A stretch of DNA of 64,000 nt from Prorocentrum cordatum (GCA_963575745.1 CAUYUJ010019860.1:491116-555115), one strand, 5' to 3'. Shown: positions 11,870 to 23,078, numbered from the stretch's first letter. Numbers and translations are program-made. The notes: generated by a model not told the origin, from the letters alone.

Positions 11870-14800
11870 CTGGCGGAAACGCCCAGTGCACGATGAAGCC
11901 TGGGTCCGCCGTCTTGCCCTGCACGCCATGCAGAGTGCCCTGCTTCTTGGGCAGCACGGTCAACTGTGTCCTGGAGACCGCGATGGCCGGGCCACCTGTC
12001 GCCGCTTTGAACTTCCAGGGGCGCGCCTGCGGGGTGATCGCGAGCGCTCCGCGCAGGTCGGGGCCGGCAGGCTGAGAAGCACTGCCAGCTGTCACCGGCG
12101 CGGCTTTCAAGAAGAGTTCATCGCGGTCATCGATCTTGACATAGACGGCCTTTGGCATGTAGCGGAGTAGTACAATACCATTTGAGACGATGGACGGGCG
12201 GCCCTCCACCGGAGGCTCCAGAGCGCGCAGCTCTATGCCTACCACCTTGCTCGGCGCGCCACGGACATACTTAGGTGGCAAGACGGACTCCGCCAGGATG
12301 ACCTCCATGCCGACGAAGAGCGGCAACAGCCCCGGCATTTTTGCGGCAGCGCCGATGTTGGGCTCCGCGCGCATTTCGTCGAAGTCAGGTTTCGCGAGGC
12401 GCGCAGCTGGTCTGTCGATTGCCGGCACGTAGAAGAGCAGCTGGCCAGCATCGTGCGCGTCGAGCTTGGCCTGCGCATGCATGGCGTAAGAGACGATGCG
12501 CCACTCATATGCCGACTCGCACCAGCCTCGTGCTGCACGCAACCGGTGGTCCCACTGAGGTTGCTGAGCGGCTTCGCTGCTGGTGGCAGCAGGCTGAGCA
12601 GCACCGCCGGGGCCAACGACCTCTGTTTTGACGATCGCCTGCCAGCTCTCGTCAGAAATCTTTTTGCCGCCTGGATTCCTCATGGCGTGGAGGACCTCGA
12701 GCTGCAACGGGTCTGTAAAGCGCTGCATCTGCACGAAGTCGATGACGTACTCGAAGTCGGCGAGCAACTTCCTACCCTGTTGGTGCTCGTAGGACTGGCC
12801 TGTGTGAGGCGCCAGCAGGGAGGCGCCGGCGGGGGCCGGCGGCAACTGGTAGAAGTCCCCGCGCAGGATCTTCACCGCCACGCGCCCCCACGTCTCCTGC
12901 GGGCGCATGTACTTCGCGGGGTCGAGGTTGCAGCGCAACGCCCTGCCGTAGGTCGTGCGCAGTGCATCCGCACGCAGCAAGGGCCCCGGCACAGCACCCA
13001 GCTCATCGATCACGTCGACGCCGAGTGTGCCTGTGAGGCGGTCCAGCTTCGTCTGCGTCCGCGGGGTCAAGCGCAGCCTGGCGGTCTGCATGGAGTCCGA
13101 CATGAGCAGCCCGTTGGAGGAATGCATCGTCCTCCCGCGCGGGCCGAGATTGCGTGCCGCGTGGTTGGACTGTGCTTTGCCGAGGTACCCCTGCTCGCCG
13201 AAGTAGGTGATGGCCATCGGCTCCACCACTTTGGAGAGGGCGCGTGTCTTGCCGACGCCGCCTCCCCCGAGCCAGATCGCTCTGTGGTTGCCCGTCGCGG
13301 ACACCACGGGGAGTAGATGCGTTGTCTTGTCTGGCCTGCCGTCAAAACGTTTCTGCAGGGACAGCGCGAACAACGACGCCGCGTCAATCTGCCCCTCCGT
13401 GCATTCGGCATCAGCGACCAGCTTCCACGCAACAACCGCCGGGCCCTGCATGGCCAAGAGCTGCGGCACGAGCTCCGGCTGCGCGTCGTCGGCAGCAGGC
13501 TGAGGAACACCGCTGGGTAGCCAGTCGTCAGCAGCATCGGGCAAGGTCTCTCCATCCGGGCTCGCTTGCTTCTTCTGGAGCGCAATGGTTTGCCGCTGTA
13601 GGGCCAGCATGTCAGAAAAGCTCGTCCAGCCGCGTGCCCAGATGCTCCCGCGCGCCGCTGCTGGCTGGCTGTGCAAAGCTCGCCTGCAGCATGCCGCCGT
13701 ACGCTCGGTCGAGATTCTCCAACTGTTTATCGGCGTAGCTGAGGCGGCTCTTCTGGTCCAAGCGCTGCAGTTGGTCTTGCTGCAGGGCCAGCTCGGTTGC
13801 TCTGACGTGGTCCCGCAGCGGAAACAGGGAGATCCCCGTAAGCGCGGCGTCCTCTACTTCCTCCTCCACGTCGCTGCCGCCGCCTCCCCCCGCGTCTACG
13901 AGCTCCAGCGGGACCCGCCCCTTGCGGTCTTCGGCATCGCTCGCGGAGTCCTCATCCGCCTCGAGGTGCGCAGCCGCTGCCGGCCGAGGCTTCACCCGCG
14001 CCTCCGCCGCGAGGTCCACGTGCGCCAGCACGTCGCGCGCCTTGTACTCGCAGAACTCCGCCAGAGTGCACTGCTCCTCGTGCCACCGGCAATGATGGCC
14101 ACTGAAAGCGAGGATGCGCCGCGCCGCCTCCACTCGCATGCGCCGCGCCAGCTGGGACCTTGCGAAGTGCCCTAGGCTGCGAAGCACCAGGTCGCCCTCT
14201 TCGAGGTTCGCCCGGGGCTCTTTCAGCTCGAAGAAGAGGGTCGTGTCCGCGAGCACCAGCCTCTTGCGGGCCAGGCGGCTCCTGGAGTCCGCGCGCGCCG
14301 CCAGCGCGTGGATCTCCGCGCACCGAAGCCGCCGCGCCCGCTCGAACGAGTGCGGGCGCTCGGCAGGGCAGTCGCAGTTCCTCAACATATGGCTGTACTG
14401 GGTAACGCAGCCACAATTGAGGGGACCTTCGCACGCCCAAGGCGTGAAGAGGAGAGCCTTGAAGAGCGAGTTCTGCTCTGGGTCCTGTGCCCAGGTCGGG
14501 CACTGGAAGCCGTCGATGGTGGGGGCGTCCATCCGCGTCAACTGAACCTCCTGCACGTAGCGCGGAGCCATGACGTAATGGTTCTCGAAGACGAAGAATC
14601 TCGGTCCAGAAGCCTTCATCCGGCTCGGCTTGAGGACTCTGCGGACGTACATCCTGTAGATGTAGTACGGCATGGTCTGCAGGCGAGGGCCTCTGTGGGC
14701 GTAGTCGTCGGCCGTGTTCGTGCTGATGGTGCACACCTGCATGTCCTCGCACTCCGCACCGCCAGCCTGCTCATCACCAGCAGGGGTGTCTCCAGGAGGC

Positions 14801-17379
14801 TGAGGAGCACTGCTGGTCCCACCTGCGGAGTGCTCCTCGTCATCGTCGGCGACAGGGATCTGGATGCGGACTGCCTGTATGGGCAACTGTTAATTCTGCT
14901 GCTCCTCGCCCGCACCTTCCTGGTTCAGCAAACGCTTGCGCTGCTGACAGGCCCGCTGCAGCTGCCTCGTGGAGAGCCGGACATTGTGGTGCGACTGGAG
15001 GCAGTCGCCGCCCGTGAGGATGTGCAGCGCCACCTCCGTCGTGGAGAGCCAGAAGCACCGGTTCGCCATCGACGCTAGCCGGATACAGACTCGCCGAGCG
15101 CGGCGAGCGAGATCCTCGCACGTTCGGTGCCGCTTGGCCAGCTCTGGTCCTCGCCATCAGCGCCGCCCTCACTGAGCATCGTGCGGGCTGCCTCCTCCTG
15201 CTCTTCCTTCTCCTGCTGCTCCAGACGCTGCATGCCGCCGACCATAGACTGGAAGAGCGGCGTCACGGACTCCATCATCTTGCCTTGGTACTTCGTGATG
15301 TAGAAGTCCATGGAGAAAGCCTTCTGGAAAGCCGCTTGGAAGCTCTCTACGACAGCCGCATCTTTCGGGTGCAAGGAGCCACAACCGTAGAGCCACTTTT
15401 TGCGGCCGCTGAGATGTTTTGATGAGCGCATTGCGATTGCCGAGCCTGGGTTCTTCATGGTGGCCGTCTTCTTGGTAAGCCTTCTGCGCTTGGCCAGCTG
15501 AGCTGGGGCGGGCGCAGGCGGCTCGTCTTGGGCAGGCTGAGCAGCACCACCAGCCTCAGGCACTTCTGCTGCATCGGCGGTCTTGTCAGGCGCGCTCATC
15601 AAGAGCTGGAAATCTACGTTGCAACGGCTGGTCACCTGAGAGACGTCGTTGCTGGGGCTCCTGAACGGCTGGTCGCGTCTGACCTGGCAGCGGCACCGCT
15701 GGTTGCGGTCATCTGAGAAGTCGATGAACGGAGTCCGGACCAAAGGCTTGCCGCGCCGACGCACTCGCTTGATGCGGCCTGCCAGACATAGCTGCTGGAT
15801 GCGGAAGAACCAGAAACGGCACGACGGGGTCCTGTTCGAGCGCAGACTCTCTTTGGCCTCGAGCTTCTTCTTGACGTACTTGACGCGCGTCTCGGTGCAG
15901 TCGTGCTCGTGGTTGGAGCAGATGTTGCAAAAGAAGTCATGGCTAAACGCCGCTGCCCAAGCCTCCGCATCTGCGTTAATCTCCTCGACCGAAACCGACG
16001 AGCCATCGGGCTTGAGGACTTCCTCAATCGCTCCATCCCCGTTCATCTGGAAGAGGCTAGCACGGCTGGCTGCCATGGCAGGCTGAGGAGCGCCACCTAG
16101 CTGCCCGAAGCTAGCTCGCTGGCGGTAGCTTGGAAACGTAGACTGAAAGGCCCCTGTGAGCGGGAGGCCCCGGCACGCTGCAGCGCCGATTGCAGGCATC
16201 CGGCTCTCTGCGGCCGCCCGCGCGCGCTCCTCCACGAGGCACGGCTGCTCCACTGGCGGGCCGAGCGGCACCTCCTCGCGCAGGGTGCCGTCCTCCTCTT
16301 CGCCTCCGACCATGCGGCTCTGTCGCTGCTGCCTGGCTGTGAAAGGCTCTGGCGCGACGTCAGGAAGCCGCAGCTGCCGTGCGGGCTCGTTGGCAGCTTC
16401 GTGCTGCACGGTCGCCGCGGTGGAAAGAAGCGCAGTTCGCAGCTTCCGAGCGGCGGTGCGCAGCCCTCCGACCACGGCCGACCGCAGCCACGCCATCGTA
16501 GGCCCGATGACGCTGTGGCCTTTGCCGTGGCCATGCGTGAAGCCCCGCCCCTGTGCTTCGAAAGGCGCCTGCACGTCAGTGGTGCCTGGAGCCGCGCGCG
16601 GCTGCAGAGACGCTGCCACGTCGTCCTCCGTTGACACCGCCTGTCGGGCTAGCGTTGTGCGGCCAACAAACACGCGCTCTAAGCCGATGATGTAGCGGTA
16701 GTGGAGCTCCGTCACCAGCAGGAAGAATTTGGCCTGCGCCCGCGGGTCAGCTGCCACTATCTGGTGCATCCGTTCCAGAGAAGGCATGGTCGGCGCTGGA
16801 CTCCGCAGGTCAGGGCCGGCAAGTTGAGAAGCACCGCCAGCCCTGGCAAGAGCGCCTCCGCAGATGTCCAAGTGGCTCCGCTTTCCGGGCCCTTCGTGGA
16901 GCTGGAGGACCAACGGGTTGCAGGTGTCTGCGAAGTTCGGCGTGACGAAGAAACTGGCCGCGCCGAACTTGAGGTTGTTGCCGTGCCTGTTGAAGCGGAG
17001 TGCCGTTTTCCGCCCCTCGGTGCCAGGCGCATCGGAAGTGCTGAGTAGCAACGTCCTGAGGGCAGTCTTGACCTTCGCAGGCATGCCCAGGCGTGAAATG
17101 GCGGAGCCGATGCAGTCGGCCGGCTTGGCGATGTTCAGCGCCTCCATGAAATCCTCCGCCGACGCCTCTGACGAGATCTGGAGGTCAGTGCCGAAGCCTT
17201 TCCTGCCAATCGCCGCCCGGATGCCTTTCAAGAGGCGCAGCCGGCGGATCACGTCGCCGACCGAGGACAGCAATGATCTCTGGCGAGCTGAAGCGGCTCT
17301 GGCAGGCTGCCTCGTAGGGCTCCTTGTCGGTCGCGAGAGAGTACTCGAGCTCCTCCAGGTTGATGAGGCGTCGTGCGAC
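11870..17379 (-). CDS. Helitron-like gene exon 3: HUH-type Rep and PIF1-like helicase
   Basis: Rep part: [15 protein letters not shown], then after a one-base shift near 17262 [20 protein letters not shown], then [17 protein letters not shown] (Helitron N-like) and [16 protein letters not shown] (about 16510-16560), which supplies the two His of an HUH-type motif. A frameshift near 15105 separates it from [20 protein letters not shown], and TAA at 14890-14892 precedes a further Rep-like segment. After another shift near 13615 the helicase begins: Walker [14 protein letters not shown] (about 13223-13275), Walker [13 protein letters not shown] (about 12990), [11 protein letters not shown] (about 12840-12870) and [12 protein letters not shown] near 11900. 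Several motif insertions of the GAAQPA type lie between the blocks. With two frame-restoring changes at most per domain, the domains are otherwise long and well ordered. Confidence 0.7.
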
Positions 17380-18270
17380 CTCGAAGGGCGACTACCAGTG
17401 CTAGAACGAAGCCCTGCTTTGAATAGTGGGAGGTGTGTAAAAACGAGATTATGCTATCAATGCTAGAACTATGTTAGAACGAGGCGCTGCTATCAGTAGT
17501 CGGCGTTGTGTAACAACGGAACTCTGCTATCAATGCTGGAAGTGCGTCAAAACGAGGCACTGCGATCAATCGTGGGAACTGCGTGAAAAGGAGACTCTGC
17601 TATCAACGCTGACACTGTGTGTAAACGAGACACTGCTATCAATAGTGGAGGTCGTATAAAAACGAGACTGTGCTATCAATGCTGGAACTGTGTTTAATCA
17701 ACGAGACTCTGCTAGCCATACTGGAGGCATGTCACGACGAGACACTGCTATCACTAATGGGAATCGTGTAGAAACGAAACTTTGCTATCAATACTTTAGG
17801 TGTGTCAAAACGAGACACTGCTATCCATAGTGGGAGTCTTGTACAAAGCGAAACTCTGCTATCAATAGTGGAAGTGAGTCAAAACGATACTTTGCTATCA
17901 ATAGTGAGGTTATGTAAAAAAAAAAACTGCGATCAATAATGGGAATCGTGTGAAAACGAGACTCTGCTATCAATACTGGAACTGTGTTAAAACGAGACAC
18001 TGCTATCAACAGTGGGCGTCGTGTGAAAGCGAAACTCTGCTGCCCATACTGGACCAGTGTCAAAAAGAGACACTGCTATCAATAATGGAATTCGTGTAAA
18101 GACGACACTCTGCTATCAATACTGGAACTGTGTTAAAACAACACACTGCTCTCAATAATGAAATCGTGTGAAAACAAAACTCTGCTATCAATACTGGAAC
18201 TGTTTCAAAAGGAAACCCTGCTATCAATGGTGGGATTCGTGGTAGTATTGGTAGTAGTCCTGGGGAAGAC
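17380..18270 (-). other. Intron 2 (891 bp) filled with 36/37-bp satellite
   Basis: Donor CAG then GTCTTCCCCAGG; acceptor CCCTTCGAG then GTCGCACG. The flanking direct repeat is AGGTC. Splicing yields [15 protein letters not shown] in frame. About 17405-18235 is a tandem array with core ACGAGACACTGCTATCAA and alternating 36- and 37-bp spacing (core copies at 17453, 17489, 17526, 17562, 17599, 17635). It is related to the 33-bp satellite at 8-9 kb but has a different period. Confidence 0.75.
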
Positions 18271-18768
18271 CTGTTCGAACAACATGGGCCGCTCCCGCTC
18301 GAGTTTCGGCGCGCCGTCCCCGAACCAGAACTCTGCGTAGCACGCCGGCCAGGACCTGCTGTCGAAAGAACTCAAGGGTTTCTGCGTAGGCACCGATAAG
18401 GAGTGTGGGCCCACCGCCCTGCACGTCTCTGCTCCTGCTTGCGCTGTCTCCAACGCCACCTGCGCTCGCTCGTCGAACGAACGAGCGGCGCTCTGCACAT
18501 CGAGAACCATGCTGCGCATCGTATGCCTGCCGCCTTCGTCGGCAACAGGCTGAAGAGCACCGCTGCTGTCTGCCACAGTCGGTATCGCCTCGTTCTTTGC
18601 GATGCATGCTGCCTGCTCCTGCAGCGCCTCCAACGTGCCTTGCAGCGCTTTCATCATTCTGACTGGGCCGACGTGATGCGCAGGATCCACTGCAACTGTG
18701 GTCTCAGCCACATTCTCATGCAGGTAGGCCATGTCAGGCTGTTCTCCGGGCTCATCGTATTTGTCTGC
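18271..18768 (-). CDS. Helitron-like gene exon 2: linker before the Rep domain
   Basis: This exon encodes 166 codons without a stop: ADKYDEPGEQPDMAYLHENV, then a helical region around GPVRMMKALQGTLEALQEQA, one motif insertion (GALQPVAD, near 18548), and the conserved-looking end CYAEFWFGDGAPKLERERP followed by MLFEQ. Joined across intron 2 it continues as [15 protein letters not shown], which reads as one smooth domain. I recognise the FGDGAP segment as typical of this Rep/helicase family in dinoflagellates, from memory of the family rather than from a search. Confidence 0.7.
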
Positions 18769-18907
18769 CTCTTCGAGGGTTCAAATATGCGGTCCTGACG
18801 GATGTGGTCCTAAGGGCGAGGCAGGGTTTCAGCCTTCAGCCCACCATTAACCGCCTCCCTCGTCCTTAGGACCACCTCCCTCATAACCGCATCTTTGAGC
18901 CCCCGAC
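18769..18907 (-). other. Intron 1 (139 bp) with 45-bp inverted repeats
   Basis: Placed by reading frame: the exon ends CAGAG, the intron starts GTCGGG and ends GAAGAG, and the next exon starts GCAGAC, giving DEEPE-ADKYDEPGEQ. The intron is almost wholly a foldback: arms 18781-18825 and 18854-18898 match at 38 of 45 positions around a 28-bp loop. AGAGG is repeated at both splice junctions. This layout (intron, terminal inverted repeats, short direct repeat) is what has been described for introner elements in dinoflagellates. Confidence 0.7.
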
Positions 18908-21445
18908 CTCTGGCTCCTCGTCGGACTCCTCCCCCGCCTCGTCGTCTCTGCCGACCTCGGGAGCCCTCGAAGCTGGCCCCAGCAGACGAACCGGAGCTTT
19001 GTCGGCTCCGTCCACTGCTTGCAGGCAAGCGTGGATGTGGTCTGGCACGCCGTCCTCCGGCAGCAGCGTCGCGGCGAGGTCCTCGCGCGCTGACACGTCA
19101 GCAAAGGTGGCGCACTGCTGCTTGCGCTCCCCGACGATCTGCATGTACTCAGCGCGGTTGACTGTTGCCCAGTGCGCCTTGCTGAGATTGTGCGCGGCGC
19201 CCGAGAAGACGACGTTGAGAGACTCCACAAGCGAGTCTTGCGCGGGAGGCAACTCCCTGGACGGGGTGTCTGCCGTGGGCTGTGCGAAGAGGGCGGTGTT
19301 ACCCGTGATGCCTTTCTGCTGGGCGTCCGGAGCGCCCTTGCCGAGACGGACTTGCTTCCAACAGCATCGGCCAAGGGGCGCGAGCATCTTAGTAGCCTTC
19401 GAAGCGCCGCGCACGCGCGCCGGCTCCCGTCCGATCCAGTTGTCGTTGGCCAGAGCGTTTAGCGGCATCTTCGGCTTCTTGGCGCACAGGCCAGTCAGGC
19501 ACCCCCAACAGACCCGCGCGACCGCACTAGCATCTCCCACCCCAGCACAGCGAGGCCTGTCGTCTGCAGGCTGAGGAGCACCGCCAGGCTCGCCGTCTGC
19601 TGGCGCTTCCACAGGGACTCGACGGGAGCGCAGCAGCCACCGCCAGTCTGGGTGCTCCGGATGCTGAACGCTGGACGCGTGCAGCTGTTCGTACGGGATC
19701 AAAGGCCACCGCTGCCTGTACCTGTCCACGCCCAGGAGCTTCTGCACCAGTTCCGGGGACTGCAAGTAGTACACCCCGCGGTGCCTCACCAGTGTCTGCG
19801 TGCGTCGGGCGTTTGCCTCGCCCTCGGGCACGTCGTCCTCGTCGCCAGCAGGGCCCGCGCAGTGCTCGGAAACGCGCCCCTCCGGCACCGCGCCGAAGAG
19901 GCTGAGTTTGCGGCGGTGCTCCAGGTAATCTTTCTGCGCGCAGACTGCGCAGGCTGCCTCGCATCGAAGCGCCGCCTCGCAGCCCGAGAAGCGGTTGCCC
20001 TTGCTGCCCGGGTGGCAGAATTGCTGGAAGTGAGCAAAATTCTGCAACATGAGCCTCTTCTCCTGGGCGGTTATCGGCCTGCAGCCGGCCTCCGCCATGA
20101 GAAACAAGACGCGCTTCCGATGCTCCGCCTCGCCCTCGTGGTTCTGCTGCTTGTGCCGCGCAAAGTCCTCCTCCGCGATGAAGTCGCACTCGCAGAGCTG
20201 GCATGCGAGGGGCCCCGTCAGGACGGGCCTGTCCGAGAAGACGCGCAGCTGGCCCCCCTCCACCTCGCTGCCGGGAACGTAGCGGCTCTTCCCTGCGGGA
20301 GCGGCCGACGCACTGCGCACCCGCTCCGCGTACCGCTGCACGAAGTCCTCGTGCTGCGCAGAGTGGCTGGACACCAGTTCCTTGTATCCGGCGAGGCGCC
20401 GCAGGAGTACCTTAGTCCGGATGCCGCTCTCCAGCATGAGCAGGTCCTGGTCGATATTGCTCTGCGCCTCCTCTGCAAACCCTTCCATGAGGTTTGGAAG
20501 GGCCTCCGCCTCCGTGATGCGAGCCGCTGCTCTGGCATCGCTGTCCGCGTGCTGCAGGGCCTGGAGCTCGGCCTCCTGCTCTGGCGAAAACTGCTTCGCC
20601 TTCCGCGCTCTCCGAACTTTCTCAGCCAGCTGCCGCTCTGCCAGGCTACGCCTGGCATTCTCCTTCGGGTAGCGGCCGAGGTCGCGCAACTGCTGCATGA
20701 GCTCCTCGGTATTCGGCGCCTGCTTCGTCGCGTAGGCCTAGAGCTCCGCCTCCTGCTCTGGCGAAAACTGTTTCGCCTTCCGCGCTTTCCGAACTTTCCC
20801 ATCCAGCTGCCGCTCTGCCAGGCCACGCCCGGCATGCTCCTTCGGGTGGCGGCCGAGGTCGCGCACCTGCTGCATGAGCTCCTCGGTCTTCTCCTCCTCC
20901 ATCTTCGTCTCCAACTGCTGCAAGGCCTGGAGCTCGACCTCCTCCTCTGGCGAGAACTGATCTGCCTTCCGCGCTTTCCGGACATTGATGGCCAGCTGCC
21001 GCTCTGCGGGGCTACACTTCGCAGTCTCCTTTGGCCAGTGGCCGCAATCCCGCACCTGCTGCATGAGCTCCTCGATTCTGAGTCTCTGCTTGGGTTCTGC
21101 TTGCTGCGGCGCTGTCTGCTTGGCGAGAGCTCCTGCCCCCCCTGCCGCAGCAGGCGGAGAAGCGCCGCTGCTTCCCGCCGCAGCGTGAGAAGCACCGCTG
21201 CTTCCCGCGGGGGTCTTCCCTCGTATGCGCCGAGCAGACACGGCCGCAGCAGGCGCGGGCGAGGCTCGGTCTCCCCTGGCAGGCTGAGAAGCACCGGCCG
21301 CCGACGCGTCTCGGTCTGCCCTTGCTGGCTGAGCAGCACCGCGAGAAGCCGAGGCTGCGGGCGAGCCTGGGTCTTCCCTCGCAGACTGAGAAGCACCGCG
21401 AGAAGCCGAGGCTGCTGACGAGCGTTGCGGCGAGGCGAGTGCCAT
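18908..21445 (-). CDS. Helitron-like gene exon 1: coiled-coil repeats, C2H2 finger, DUF6570-like region
   Basis: The start is rich in Ala, Ser and Pro and holds several ASQPA-type insertions. Then come three tandem copies of a ~50-residue charged helical unit (ELMQQVRDLGRYPKENARR and relatives, about 20540-21070). A C2H2-type finger follows: CQLC, then HKQQNH (about 20140-20205). Next is a Cys-rich segment with RCEAACAVCAQKDYLEHRR. Near 19430-19515, CWGCLTGLCAKKPKMPLNAL followed by NDNWIGREP resembles DUF6570, a domain known next to Helitron-type N-terminal domains. The TAG at 20738-20740 interrupts the frame between the second and third helical units. The frame ends cleanly at a GT donor after the residues DEEPE. 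Confidence 0.65.
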
Positions 21446-21483
21446 TGCAATGCCGCCGGCGAAGGCCACGAGGCAGGAGCGTT

Positions 21484-21504
21484 TTGAACCAACCGCGGCT
21501 ATCA
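21484..21504 (-). other. Possible decayed spliced-leader relic before the Helitron-like gene
   Basis: On minus this reads as a gapped match to DinoSL: it keeps TAGCC, then GG, T and TCAA, with one inserted base in the middle. It lies about 40 bp upstream of the first ATG at 21445, the distance seen for better relics in this window. Taken alone the match is weak. Confidence 0.3.
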
Positions 21505-21519
21505 GAGGCAGAGGAAAAG

Positions 21520-21790
21520 TAGGTTGCCAGTAAAAGGTCGAAGAACACGAGATGACCTACAGTGGGCTCCGGGCATCCAAAATAGAGCCCGGGAGTGGGG
21601 TTCTAAGCAGTCCAAGAACACGAAGTGGCCTACAGTTGACTCCAGGCATCCAAAATGCTGCCCAGAGAACACGAAGTGGCCTACAGTTGGCTCCTGGCAT
21701 ACAAAGGGCCGGGAATGGAGTTCTGGGAGCACAGCTGGCGCCGGGCATCCAAAATGTAGCCCGGGAGTGGAGTTCTGGGACCGCCAAAAG
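21520..21790. repeat. Third block of 73-bp repeats
   Basis: Copies of the CACGAAGTGGCCTACAGTTGGC-type repeat (given here in part) start at 21546, 21619 and 21670; the last interval is shortened to 51 bp and a truncated copy follows at about 21728. This is the same family as at 9.8-10.75 kb, again directly beside the Helitron-like gene and its motif-rich end. Confidence 0.85.
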
Positions 21791-22295
21791 CGATTTCGCG
21801 AGGATGTCCCAGGCGATTGGGGCTCCGACGGCAGCCGCCGGCTTTCCCCCGGATGCCGCCCAGACCCCCTGGGGAGTCATGATGCTCTCTTTTGACCCTA
21901 CTAGAAACCTATCAGTCTTCGCTGTTAGGTAAAAATTTCCAAGTGGAGTAGGTGGGTGGACTTCAGGAGTGTAATAGCGCAGGGTTGTAGAATATGAATA
22001 AGAGACCTCCGCTGGGGCAGAGGTGTCGCTGCAAATGTTTTGACGTACTGCGTATCTATGTACACTCCTCCGCGCAATGCCACTGCGCCCTGATGCTCCA
22101 CCGTAACTGTAGTCCACCAGATAGTGCCGTGGATGGCGAGGAGTAGAGCTAGAGCTGGCCACCACAGGCCAGCTCCGCTACCAAGCTTGAAGGGGGCTGG
22201 GAGGCCCCGCCAACAGCTTCGCCTCAGGCACCTCGGCTGTATCGTAGCAGCGATAATCTCAATCCAAGAGGGGATGCCATGTCAAGTAAAAAGGA
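21791..22295. other. Spacer between satellite block and element A
   Basis: A short plus-strand frame at about 21804-21929 (MSQAIGAPTAAAGFPPDAAQ and on to FAVR) looks protein-like, but it is too short to call. It ends just before GTAAAAATTT, which could be a splice donor. Nothing else is recognised. Confidence 0.35.
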
Positions 22296-22583
22296 ATGCC
22301 TTTTAGTATTCCCCCCAAACTCCGTTAACTGTCAAGAGAGGAGGGGGCCATGTTTTGGCGACGACCGCGAGCACAGCCGCAGGCATTCCGCCCTGGAGCT
22401 CTCCGACTGACGAAGAGGACTCCAGGGAACAGCTCCTTGAAAAAAGTTGTGGGGTGGGAGGTGGAAAAGCACAGCTCGACGCACGGGCGGCTGCGGAAGA
22501 GGGGGAATGGGAGAAGGGGAGGGAGCCAGAGCACTGCGGCCTAGGGGGGAATAAAACCGTTTAGGCATAGCCAAACGAGACCA
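22296..22583 (-). repeat. LTR-like terminal sequence of element A
   Basis: The segment begins TG and ends CA (plus strand TGCCTTTTAG to ACGAGACCA). Part of it (22465-22585) recurs at 55536-55656 beside element B with the same layout, including the hairpin-forming CGTTTGGCTATGCCTAAACG on minus and a poly-C/TTTTATT stretch. The part 22309-22394 is repeated at 22585-22671, so the end of the element holds a partial tandem duplicate. It lies at the 3' side of the minus-strand coding region. An LTR is the simplest reading, but a full second copy is not in the window. Confidence 0.5.
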
Positions 22584-22584
22584 T

Positions 22585-23078
22585 ATTCCCCCCAAACTCC
22601 GTTAACTGTCAAGAGAGGAGGGGGCCCTGTTTGGGCGACGACCGCGAGCGCAGCCGCAGGCATTCCGCCCACGCCCGTCCCGGGCCCCACCCTCCGGTAA
22701 AAGTCCAAGCCACCGCCGACCTCCAGTGGGCAAACTGCTCACAGGCAGGGGGCGGGGCCCCACGAGACGATTAAAAAGGGGGCCGCGGGCCAGCTCCACC
22801 ACCGAGCCCCGCCTAGGGGGAGCTCCACTCCAGGCGCGCCGGGGCATGTCCGCGCAGTGCGCCGCGCGGGGCGGGGAGGGGAGAGTGACCGGGGCCGCGC
22901 GGGGGTCGCCCTGCCCGCATCCTGCGCAGCCGCTTAACACGTTCATGACTCGGCGGCCGGCGTGCGTGCAGGGGGGCCCAAAAACTCGGGGCCACCCCTC
23001 CAGAGGGAGGAGGGTCCGTGATGAATTAATGGAGAGGGCCACCCGCCTCCCGGACGTCCGCGCAAGGCCGGGTCCGGC
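22585..23078. other. Element A 3' non-coding region
   Basis: The first 87 bp duplicate the LTR-like start. The remainder is GC-rich sequence without an ORF I can support, between the end of the decayed polyprotein and the terminal repeat. Confidence 0.4.

Larger units (their letters stand above)
11250..21445 (-). pseudogene. Helitron-like replication initiator/PIF1 helicase gene, four exons, decayed
   Basis: Read on minus, this is one gene with exons at 21445-18908, 18768-18271, 17379-11870 and 11476-11250. In order it encodes a low-complexity N-terminus with coiled-coil repeats, a C2H2-type finger, a DUF6570-like region, a Helitron-like Rep domain with an HUH-type motif, and a superfamily 1 PIF1-like helicase. 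Helitron proteins nick and unwind DNA for rolling-circle transposition in the nucleus. The exon model is supported by frame: exon 2 is exactly 166 codons, and exon 4 completes a split Gly codon. Damage: in-frame TAG at 20738-20740, TAA at 14890-14892, and single-base shifts near 17262, 15105 and 13615. The first ATG is at 21445. I found no typical Helitron termini, so the element borders are unknown. Sequencing indels could explain part of the damage. Confidence 0.75.

Noticed and set aside
7945-18235. CRISPR-like array
   Set aside because: The 33-37 bp repeats have no unique spacers; they are plain tandem satellites in a eukaryotic genome.
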